A stretch of 64,000 nt of DNA, from positions 124,001 to 188,000 of the forward strand of contig CAWALL010000015.1 of NCBI GenBank assembly GCA_963782885.1, read 5' to 3'. The notes beneath the pieces were generated by a model. The model did no database searches and had not been told where the DNA came from. It saw nothing but the letters and a program-made list of their open reading frames with translations. The position numbers and the translations under genes are program-made. This DNA is from DATAOG01 sp963782885. GTDB taxonomy: Bacteria; Pseudomonadota; Alphaproteobacteria; Geminicoccales; Geminicoccaceae. Positions 9,987 to 16,866 of the stretch are shown here, in pieces; position 1 is the first letter of the stretch; every line of letters begins with the position of its first letter.

Positions 9987-10323
9987 GTCACGAATGCGAT
10001 GCTGCCCCGAGCGCGGCGACGCTCCGAGCTGCGGTCGCGCAGTGCGCACCGGTCGCGGATCGAGCCCCACATGCAAGCACGACGAGGTCCCGTGCCCACC
10101 GCCCTGCGCCGATCCGTCGCCTCGCGGCGGCGGGATCAGGCTCGGTCGGGTCGCCGGCCCCCAGGCATCTTCGACGGCCCGCGTCAAAAACCACGATTTG
10201 CATGTCTTCGCAAATCAATAAAAGCGCGCATTATTATGGTAAACTAGAGTTTACTTTAAAATACCATTGATGATCACTGATATTTTTGCTAATTTAACGA
10301 CGGTCCCAGTAAGGAGATGCGCC
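9987..10323. other. Intergenic region, AT-rich promoter-like segment
   Basis: No gene is seen in these 337 bases. From about 10195 to 10310 the composition switches abruptly to AT-rich, as expected for a promoter in a GC-rich genome. It contains a -10-like TAAAAT (10257-10262), the palindrome at 10239-10254, and AAGGAG at 10311-10316 just before the GTG start of the TPR gene. Confidence 0.5.
10239..10254. promoter_or_regulatory. Candidate operator, 7-bp inverted repeat
   Basis: GTAAACT-AG-AGTTTAC is a perfect 7+7 inverted repeat with a two-base centre. It lies directly upstream of a -10-like TAAAAT and 70 bases before the TPR gene start, where a dimeric repressor would block transcription. 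The cognate regulator is not in the window. Confidence 0.45.
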
Positions 10324-10911
10324 GTGACAGTCGTGCAGCGATCCGCCGCGGGCGGCGCCGACCGCCATGCCGGGATCGGAGCATCGAGCTTCACCGCTGC
10401 CGACCTGGCCTGGGAACGCAGCCAGGAGCAGGCGGCGCTCGCCTACCGGGCCGGCGACGTGGCGACCGCGAGCCGCCTGTGGGCGGAAGCGCTCGAGATC
10501 GCGACCCGGCACTTCGGCCGCGGCGACCCGCGGCTGGCCGCGAGCCTGACCAACCAGGCCCTGGTCATGCGCCGGCGCGGCCAGGCCTATCAGGCGAACC
10601 GGCTGTTCGAGGGCGCGCTCCTGGCCTGGGCGGACAGCTGGCGCTGGATCCTGCTGATGACGCCGGCCCGCCGGGCGCAGACATCCCGGCCAGCGGACAG
10701 CGACCGGCTCGAGATCTACGATCCGGCCGCGCGCGCCTGCTTCACCGCGCTCGCCGAACGCGGCCGGGCGGCGACCGAGAACCTCGAGCGCTACGACCAA
10801 CTGCCGGAGCCAGGCCTCGCCGACTGGCTCGAGCTCAAGCCCAGGCGCCTGTCCGACCTGCGCAAGCTGCTCGCAGCCGTGCTGCTGATCGCCCCCGGCC
10901 CGCACGGCTGA
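10324..10911 (+). CDS. Tetratricopeptide-repeat protein
   Basis: Probable protein-interaction protein of 195 residues. TPR-like helices are visible at about 36-85: WERSQEQAALAYRAGDVATA, then a second helix pair beginning DPRLAASLTNQALVMRRRGQ. The C-terminal half is helical and does not resemble a known catalytic domain. The start GTG at 10324 is fixed by AAGGAG seven bases upstream; frames extending further upstream run through AT-rich promoter sequence and are unlikely. The gene stands alone between the ABC operon and msrP. Cytoplasmic, function unknown. Confidence 0.75.
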   Translation: MTVVQRSAAGGADRHAGIGASSFTAADLAWERSQEQAALAYRAGDVATASRLWAEALEIATRHFGRGDPRLAASLTNQALVMRRRGQAYQANRLFEGALLAWADSWRWILLMTPARRAQTSRPADSDRLEIYDPAARACFTALAERGRAATENLERYDQLPEPGLADWLELKPRRLSDLRKLLAAVLLIAPGPHG

Positions 10912-11023
10912 GCCGCCCATAGCTTCCGGCTATCGACTTCGTGATCAGCCGGCATTTGGCATGCCGCCGCCGGAAGTGCGACATAGACCCGGCAGACGCG
11001 ATCAGCGAACACGAGGTTGGGCC

Positions 11024-12067
11024 ATGCCAATTCGAAAGAAACGCGGCTGGGCGCTGCCCGAGAGCGCGGCGACCCCGGAGCCGGTCTATCGCAACCGGCG
11101 CCGCCTGCTGGGCGCCCTCGGGCTCGGCGGCGGGGCGCTGATCGCCGGGGCGGCCGCCTGGCGCTTGGGCATGGCCGACGGCCCGCCCGCGGTCGCGGCC
11201 GCGAGCGCCGCTCGCCGCTCCGCGACGACCACAGAGGTCGGCGCTGGGAGCCAGGCGAGCGACCCGTCGGCCGGGCTCTATCCGGTCGCCCGCAACGACC
11301 GCTACCGGCTCGACCGGCCGCTGACCGACCAGAGCCTGGTCACCGCCTACAACAACTTCTACGAGTTCGGCTCCGACAAGCAGATCAGCGATCGGGCGCA
11401 GGCGCTCCGGCTCCGGCCCTGGCAGGTGGCGCTCGACGGCCTGGTCGAAAAGCCCCAGACCTTCGCGATCGACGACCTGCTCGCCCGGATGCCGCTCGAG
11501 GAGCGGCTCTATCGCCATCGCTGCGTCGAGGCCTGGTCGATGGCGGTGCCTTGGAGCGGTTTTCCGCTCGAGGCCCTGGTCGAGCTCGCGCGCCCGCTGG
11601 GCTCGGCAAAGTACCTGCAGATGACGAGCTTCCAGGACCCCGAGACGGCCCCCGGCCAGCGCCAGTCCTGGTATCCCTGGCCCTATACCGAGGGCCTGAC
11701 GATCGCCGAGGCGACCAACGAGCTCGCGTTCATCGCGACCGGCCTCTACGGCCAGCCGCTCCCGCGCCAGAACGGCGCCCCGCTCCGCCTCGCGGTGCCC
11801 TGGAAATACGGCTTCAAATCGGTAAAATCGATCGTCCGCTTCACCTTCACCGAAGCGCGGCCACAGACTTTCTGGCAGACCATCCAGGCGGCCGAGTACG
11901 GCTTTTGGGCCAACGTCAACCCGGCCGTGCCGCATCCGCGCTGGAGCCAGGCGATGGAGCGCGTGCTCGGCACCGACCAGCGCGTCCGCACCCAGCTGTT
12001 CAACGGCTACGGCGCGTACGTCGCCGACTTGTACAAGGACCTGGACAGCGAGCGCCTCTACGCCTGA
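11024..12067 (+). CDS. msrP: Protein-methionine-sulfoxide reductase catalytic subunit MsrP
   Basis: Periplasmic molybdopterin enzyme that reduces oxidised methionine in proteins. The 347-residue protein starts with a Tat signal containing the twin-arginine stretch NRRRLLGAL (24-32) and a hydrophobic segment. The molybdenum ligand is probably Cys167 in RHRCVEAWSMAVPW. NFYEFGSDK (111-119) and the C-terminal NVNPAVPHPRWSQA are typical of the YedY/MsrP family. Normally it is paired with the haem membrane subunit MsrQ, but no msrQ lies beside it here, so the electron donor must be encoded elsewhere. Confidence 0.93.
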   Translation: MPIRKKRGWALPESAATPEPVYRNRRRLLGALGLGGGALIAGAAAWRLGMADGPPAVAAASAARRSATTTEVGAGSQASDPSAGLYPVARNDRYRLDRPLTDQSLVTAYNNFYEFGSDKQISDRAQALRLRPWQVALDGLVEKPQTFAIDDLLARMPLEERLYRHRCVEAWSMAVPWSGFPLEALVELARPLGSAKYLQMTSFQDPETAPGQRQSWYPWPYTEGLTIAEATNELAFIATGLYGQPLPRQNGAPLRLAVPWKYGFKSVKSIVRFTFTEARPQTFWQTIQAAEYGFWANVNPAVPHPRWSQAMERVLGTDQRVRTQLFNGYGAYVADLYKDLDSERLYA

Positions 12068-12130
12068 GCTTTTGACCGACGCCGCCCGCCGGCCTTATTC
12101 TGCGGCCTCCAGATTCGGGGAGGCTGGCCC

Positions 12131-13009
12131 ATGACCGCGACGCTGTTCGGCATCATCCCGCCGATGACGACCCCCTTCGACGGGGCGGGCGAGCTCGACG
12201 AGCGCGCCGTCCGCGCCCAGGTCCGCTTTCTGATCGAGGCGGGCGTCCACGGGCTCGCGGCCGGCGGCTCGACCGGCGAGGGCCAGACCCTCGATCAGGA
12301 CGAGCTCCGCCGCCTGGTCGCCGCGACCGTCGACGAGGCCGCCGGCCGGGTCCCGGTGATCGCCGGCATCATCGTCGACAGCACCCGCGATGCGATCCGC
12401 CGCGGCCAGGCGCTCGACGGCCTCGGCGTCGCGGCCCTCCAGGTCACGCCCGTGCACTACCTGTTCCGGCCCGACGACGACGCCATGCAGGAGCACTTCC
12501 GGACGATCGCCGAGGCGACCGGCCTGCCGATCGTGATCTACAACGTCGTGCCCTGGAGCTATCTCTCGCCGCAGCTCTTGATCCGGATCATGCGCGAGGT
12601 CCCGGGCGTGATCGGGGTCAAGCAGAGCGCCGGCGATCTCAAGCTGTTCGCCGACCTGATGCTGATGGCGCGCCCTGAGAACCGCATATTCAGCGCGGTC
12701 GACGCGCTGCTCTACCCGTCGTTCGCGCTCGGCGCCCACGGCTCGATCGCGGCGATCCTGACCGCCGCCCCCCGCGCCTGCGTCCAGCTCTGGGACGCGG
12801 TCCAGGCCGGCGACCACGCCCAGGCCCTCGCCCTGCACCGCCGCCTGCTCGTGCTCTGGAACGCGCTGGTCGCCGACAACCTGCCCGCCTGCACCAAATA
12901 CGCCCAGACCCTCCAGGCCGTCCCGGCCGGCCACCCCCGCGCCCCGATGCCGCCCGCCTCGCCGGCCCAGCAACGGGCGATCGAGGCGGCGCTGCGCGGG
13001 CTGGTGTGA
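12131..13009 (+). CDS. DapA-family (dihydrodipicolinate synthase-like) aldolase/lyase
   Basis: Class I aldolase of the DHDPS/N-acetylneuraminate lyase superfamily, cytoplasmic TIM barrel, 292 residues. The motif GGSTGEG (45-51), Tyr137 in IVIYNVVPW and Schiff-base Lys164 in GVKQSAGD are present. The carboxylate-binding GSTGE is closer to DapA-like enzymes of sugar-acid or hydroxyproline catabolism than to a lysine gene. No lysine pathway genes adjoin it, so the actual substrate is unknown. It follows msrP by 63 bases and could share its transcript. Confidence 0.87.
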   Translation: MTATLFGIIPPMTTPFDGAGELDERAVRAQVRFLIEAGVHGLAAGGSTGEGQTLDQDELRRLVAATVDEAAGRVPVIAGIIVDSTRDAIRRGQALDGLGVAALQVTPVHYLFRPDDDAMQEHFRTIAEATGLPIVIYNVVPWSYLSPQLLIRIMREVPGVIGVKQSAGDLKLFADLMLMARPENRIFSAVDALLYPSFALGAHGSIAAILTAAPRACVQLWDAVQAGDHAQALALHRRLLVLWNALVADNLPACTKYAQTLQAVPAGHPRAPMPPASPAQQRAIEAALRGLV

Positions 13010-13176
13010 ACGCCGGTCGCCCGGATGCTCGACGGTAACCTGAAGGTTCGAGAGTTGTGGGTCGGGGGAAAGGGTATCGCGCTTCCCGGGTCGAGGCTTT
13101 TCTTGGGTGAAGACGGCGAACCATGGGCTCGCGCCATGCTAGGTCTGCTAGCCGCATCCAAGGAGGAGCGGCGCTG

Positions 13177-13611
13177 ATGGCCATCTGGTTCAAGGAGTTC
13201 CCGCTGAGCTTCGCGCAGGAGCGCGGCCGCGGGACGATGATCGAGCACCTCGGCATTGAGATCCTCGAGGCCGGCGAGGACTACCTCAGAGCGAGCATGC
13301 CGGTGAACGCGCACACGCGTCAGCCGGCCGGCATGCTCCACGGCGGCGCGTCCGTGACCCTTGCCGAGACGCTCGCCTCGTGGGCGGCGACCTTTTGCGT
13401 CGACCCCAGCAAGCACCACTGCGTCGGCATCGAGATCAACGCCAACCACCTGCGGCCGATGGCCGACGGTTACGTCTACGGCACGGCGCGGCCGGTCAGC
13501 CTGGGCAAGACCCTGCAGGTCTGGGAGGTCCGCATCAGCAACGAGCAGGAGAAGCTGGTCTGCATCTCCCGGGTAACGATGGCTGTCCTGAACGCCGCGA
13601 GCCAGTACTGA
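13177..13611 (+). CDS. Hotdog-fold acyl-CoA thioesterase (PaaI/YdiI-like)
   Basis: Small thioesterase of 144 residues. It has the family motif PAGMLHGGASVTLAETLASW (50-69), where Glu64 is the probable catalytic acid, and the later strand CVGIEINANHLRPMADG. The start ATG at 13177 sits ten bases after AGGAGG (13161-13166), which decides it over earlier in-frame codons. YdiI-type enzymes hydrolyse aromatic or medium-chain acyl-CoA; no menaquinone or phenylacetate genes are nearby to narrow this down. Confidence 0.9.
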   Translation: MAIWFKEFPLSFAQERGRGTMIEHLGIEILEAGEDYLRASMPVNAHTRQPAGMLHGGASVTLAETLASWAATFCVDPSKHHCVGIEINANHLRPMADGYVYGTARPVSLGKTLQVWEVRISNEQEKLVCISRVTMAVLNAASQY

Positions 13612-13864
13612 CGGGCCAGGCCCGCCAGCCCATCAGCTCGGCGGTGCCTCGGCCCCGTCATCGATGAGCACCGGGAGCGTTGCGCTGTCGATCGCCGGCG
13701 CCCGATTGAGAGTTGGGGACTACCGCGCGAGCCTGGCGCCGGCAAAGTACCAGCGCCAACGACGGGGGGCGCGGCTGCGCGGCCCCGGCCGTGGCGCACT
13801 GACTCCTTGATTCCTACCCCGAGCGCGTCGACATTCATCGGGATGCGGTGAATTGAGGCGTGAG

Positions 13865-14303
13865 ATGCGCACCTCGACCTACGAGGAGGACTTCCACGCG
13901 TGGACGCAGGCGCAGGCCGCAGCCCTGCGCGCGGCGCGCCCCAACCGGTTCGACTGGGAGCACATCGCCCTGGAGCTCGAGGCCACAGGCCGGGGCGAAC
14001 GGGATCAGATGGAAAGCCGCATCCGTCAGATCCTGCTGCACCTGCTCAAATGGCAGTTCCAACCGTGGCTGCGTTCCCGCAGCTGGCGCAATTCGCTATG
14101 GGTGCAGCGCCGCGACCTCGCGAAGCTGCTGCGCCGCAACCCGAGTCTGCGCGGCCATGTCGAAGAGGCGCTGGCGGAGGAATATCCCGCGGCGATCGTC
14201 GGCGCGCTCGACGAGACCGACCGGCCTGCCCGACGGCGCGTTCCCCACGAGCTGCCCCTACTCAGCCGAGCAGCTCCAGGATCAGGTGTTTCTACCGGAT
14301 TGA
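13865..14303 (+). pseudogene. DUF29-family protein, broken by a 4-bp tandem duplication
   Basis: DUF29 proteins are small helical proteins of unknown function, common in multiple copies in cyanobacteria and alphaproteobacteria. The frame from ATG 13865 gives the family core: YEEDFHAWTQAQAAALRA, HIALELEATGRGERDQMES and HLLKWQFQP. At about 14216-14223 the sequence GACCGACC shifts the frame. The expected C-terminus TGLPDGAFPTSCPYSAEQLQ continues in the next frame and ends at TGA 14301-14303. Removing one GACC restores GAG ACC GGC CTG. In the unrepaired frame an unrelated tail runs to 14446. Confidence 0.75.
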
Positions 14304-14577
14304 CAGCAGCGCGTTGGCACGCCTTCAAGCCCCTGTGCCACGCCCCTGCAGGCAATTCGCTCCCGACATGCCTTTTCCCGATTAAGAACCTTTTGCCCTC
14401 CGGAATGCTGTCTTGGCGGTCGGCGGGCGGGCAGCTGCCGGGATAGAGTAGATCTGCGGCGAGAACTCGAGGCCGAACAACCTGGCCCGGAGTGGGGAAA
14501 CTGGGTACGATCTGGCTCTCTCTCACCTCTACGTGCGATACCGCCGCTCGCGCGGATCACCTGCCTGGAAGGATGCG

Positions 14578-15201
14578 ATGAACGATCCGCACGTTAGAGC
14601 CCTTGTGTACGTGGTGAGGCACTCGCCGACGTTCATCTATCAGAAGACACCATACCATCGCGACCTGCCCGGGTTCCGCATTAAGATCGAATGGTCCCAG
14701 GCAACCGTTGAGCCTAACGATCACTTCGCGACGGCCGAGGAGGCCCAGGCGGCGATCGAGCCTCTCCTCCGCGCGTGGGAACTCGAGGCCGCTCTCAAGC
14801 ATGACAATCCCGATGTACTGCGCTTTGACTATCTAGCGCCGGACATCATCGATATGAACCCGACGCCGGGAGTAGCGCAGATACGAGACCCTGTGAGGGT
14901 CAGGTTTCGCCGTCCGGAGGAGCCTGTCAGCGTGAACCTCGGAAGGTACCCGGAGCCGCCCCTGGGCCTGTTCGTCGGACCCGACGACGTTGCGGCCGCC
15001 ATGTTCCGCAGATGGAGCAACTATGTGAAGGACAGGACCCGCCTCGGCGATGCGGCGAACCTATGCCTGACCCTTCTGGAGGATAGCACCCTGGCCGTCA
15101 AGAAGAAGCGGCCTGCCGCGGCAACAAAGTACACGATCGACTTGAAGGTGCTTAACGAGATCGGGAGATTAGCCAACAAAAGGCGGGCCACGGCATGGTA
15201 G
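14578..15201 (+). CDS. Hypothetical protein
   Basis: Not recognised. The 207-residue product is soluble, with mixed alpha/beta character: an N-terminal segment VRALVYVVRHSPTFIYQ, an acidic helix AEEAQAAIEPLLRAWELEAA and a basic C-terminus (VKKKRPAAATKYTIDLKVLN). The start ATG at 14578 follows GGAAGGA. Codon use is less GC-biased than in the flanking housekeeping genes, which fits acquired DNA. It is followed by an open segment of about 45 codons with no usable start (see 15219-15355). Confidence 0.65.
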   Translation: MNDPHVRALVYVVRHSPTFIYQKTPYHRDLPGFRIKIEWSQATVEPNDHFATAEEAQAAIEPLLRAWELEAALKHDNPDVLRFDYLAPDIIDMNPTPGVAQIRDPVRVRFRRPEEPVSVNLGRYPEPPLGLFVGPDDVAAAMFRRWSNYVKDRTRLGDAANLCLTLLEDSTLAVKKKRPAAATKYTIDLKVLNEIGRLANKRRATAW

Positions 15202-15218
15202 GAAGGGAGAGGCGGTCG

Positions 15219-15355
15219 GTGAGGATTACACTGAGAGCGAGATTGCCTGGTTAGAGGCGGCTCTCAAGAAGATCATCCGGCGCGCTGCAGAGATCGCGGA
15301 CGGCCCGGGCGTCACCCGGCCGTTGATCACCATGGACGACCTGCCGGATCTGTGA
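15219..15355 (+). pseudogene. Possible small-gene remnant
   Basis: Between 15225 and 15355 a frame encodes an acidic-amphipathic peptide (DYTESEIAWLEAALKKII, then PLITMDDLPDL and TGA) that looks like real protein, but the frame has no ATG, GTG or TTG upstream of it. A ribosome site GGAAGGGAGAGG (15201-15212) and a GTG at 15219 exist in a neighbouring frame. A one-base loss just after that GTG would explain both, leaving an intact small protein of about 45 residues before the lesion. Confidence 0.25.
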
Positions 15356-15494
15356 GGTGCAACTAGTGCCAAACGAGGCGGAAACTGGCGCCCAAAGCAC
15401 TGTCTGGGCGGCTGAATGGCGTCTCACATCGGTCTGGACCTGCGCGCTCAGGTATGGCATCAGCTGCATGCAGTACGTGACCGGAGTCCAACAG

Positions 15495-15881
15495 ATGATT
15501 TTTCGGGTGACCACGCCCTCATGGCTCGTCGGCTTTCTCGTTTTGTCGCTGACGAGTATGCCATTAGCGGAAGCTATTGGCGGTCCCTCCGAGGGCGACG
15601 CCTACGAAACGACGGGCGACGCGAAGAAGATCGCGTGGATGGACCGTGGCATGGAAGCCGTCAAACTCAAGCTGAAGGACCCAAAGTCAGCAGACTTTAG
15701 GAGGGTATACTTCAACCGTGGTAGGGATAATATTCCCATAACGTGCGGCCAAGTAAATGCGAAGAACAGCTTCGGTGGTTACATCGGGTTTCAGCGCTTT
15801 ATTTCCGCCGGCAGACCAGACCTCACGTTCTTAGAGAGCGAGGTATCCGGCTTTGACGAGGCCTGGGCCCGATTCTGCTGA
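15495..15881 (+). CDS. Exported hypothetical protein
   Basis: Unknown function. The 128-residue product has a signal peptide (TPSWLVGFLVLSLTSMPLAEA, about 7-27). The mature part carries the segments KLKLKDPKSADFRRVYFNRG and CGQVNAKNSFGGYIGFQRFI, a pattern I associate with small exported proteobacterial proteins of unknown role. Two cysteines remain in the mature part (in TCGQ and at the C-terminus) and could form a disulfide. Start ATG 15495 is chosen because it places the signal peptide at the N-terminus. Composition is less GC-rich than the neighbours. Confidence 0.65.
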   Translation: MIFRVTTPSWLVGFLVLSLTSMPLAEAIGGPSEGDAYETTGDAKKIAWMDRGMEAVKLKLKDPKSADFRRVYFNRGRDNIPITCGQVNAKNSFGGYIGFQRFISAGRPDLTFLESEVSGFDEAWARFC

Positions 15882-16080
15882 TGAAGTCAGGGGACGCAGA
15901 GGCTCCCGCGAGCTCACGCAGCGGAATAGCTTCTTTGCTTGGGCAAGCGAGTGGTCGCCCTTTTGGTCGCTCGCGCGGAAAACGGTGTCAATGCGAAAAC
16001 GGTGAGGCGAAAACGGTTCTTTTAATCGGGCAAGGCGGTGGTTGCTCTTTTTGATCGCTGCCAGGGTCATGGTTCTTTCC

Positions 16081-16371
16081 GTGGCTCCGGGGTCGGGTCT
16101 TGGCTCCGGGGTCGTGGCTCCGGGGTCGCGTGGCTCCGGGGTCGTGGCTCCGGGGTCGTGGCTCCGGGGTCGTGGCTCCGGGGTCGTGGCTCCGGGGTCG
16201 TGGCTCCGGGGTCGCGTGGCTCCGGGGTCGTGGCTCCGGGGTCGTGGCTCCGGGGTCGCGTGGCTCCGGGGTCGGGTCTTGCATTCAAGCATGGTGGCTC
16301 CGGGGTCGGGTGGCTCCGGGGTCGTGGCTCCGGGGTCGTGGCTCCGGGGTCGGGTCTTGCATTCAAGCATG
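16081..16371. repeat. Minisatellite: 17 copies of a 14-bp unit
   Basis: The unit TGGCTCCGGGGTCG occurs 17 times, mostly head to tail, sometimes with an extra CG between units. Two copies of GGGTCTTGCATTCAAGCATG (16274-16293 and 16352-16371) interrupt and close the array, and a truncated GGGTCTTGG occurs near its start. The unit contains no stop codon, so long spurious reading frames appear on both strands. Since 14 is not a multiple of 3 and the insert lengths vary, coding is unlikely. There are no unique spacers, so it is not CRISPR. Confidence 0.95.
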
Positions 16372-16670
16372 GGCCGGTCGCCTGTGGCGCCGGTGGTGCC
16401 CAGTCGAGAGGTCCGGGCGAGATGGGACGCTACTGCCCTTCGTTCGCAGCCGGATGCTACAGAAGTGACGCATCCGTGCGCGAGCGTCGCATGGAGCCGG
16501 AGCATCAACCTGCTTGATTCTTGCCTGTTTGCGACATGGTCATCCGGGCCGGCCGGACTGATTTGCGCCACCGTGGTGGGAGGTTGGCGTCATAACTTCG
16601 CAAACTACCTGCGGTTGATTCGAGCTTGATGCGGTGGAGGCTCGATCAATGCTTCAGGCCCTTAGTAAAA

Positions 16671-16736
16671 GATGCGCCACTTTCGACGCATGGTGACGCA
16701 TCGATGCGCCACTTGCAAGAAAAAGATGCGCCACTT
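16671..16736. repeat. Cluster of three 12-bp repeats, one inside a near-palindrome
   Basis: GATGCGCCACTT occurs exactly at 16671-16682, 16703-16714 and 16725-16736, with a degenerate fourth copy ATGCGCTATTT near 16750. The middle copy is half of GTGACGCATCGATGCGCCAC (16693-16712), a 20-bp inverted repeat with one mismatch per arm. The layout resembles a multi-site binding region. The 985 bases from 15882 to 16866 otherwise hold no gene I can support. Confidence 0.7.
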
Positions 16737-16831
16737 GTGAATCAAAGGCATGCGCTATTTCAGACGTCCGGAACCATGGCTACTATGATGGCGCCGCGTG
16801 GACTTGCCTTCCTCCAGTTACGATCGTATTG

Positions 16832-16851
16832 ATCGGCCCCGCTGGGCCGAT
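16832..16851 (-). terminator. Hairpin downstream of dnaE2
   Basis: ATCGGCCC-CGCT-GGGCCGAT forms a perfect 8-bp stem with a four-base loop, 15 bases after the dnaE2 stop codon. No strong U-tract follows on the transcribed side, so it may be a terminator of the weak type or a 3'-end stabiliser. Confidence 0.45.
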
Positions 16852-16866
16852 GAGTCTCGGCTGGGA

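Noticed and set aside
13020..13140. Second copy of the palindromic element found in dnaE2
   Set aside because: The segment is repeat-like and GC-rich, but base-by-base it does not match the element.
16081..16371. CRISPR array
   Set aside because: Repeats are head to tail without unique spacers and no cas genes are present.
16038..16629. Repetitive proteins of 100-200 residues from the minisatellite
   Set aside because: A 14-bp stop-free unit opens several frames on both strands; there is no ribosome site or plausible N-terminus, and unit spacing changes the frame.
16626..16832. 68-codon frame downstream of the minisatellite
   Set aside because: It is mostly the translated 12-bp repeats and has no ribosome site.
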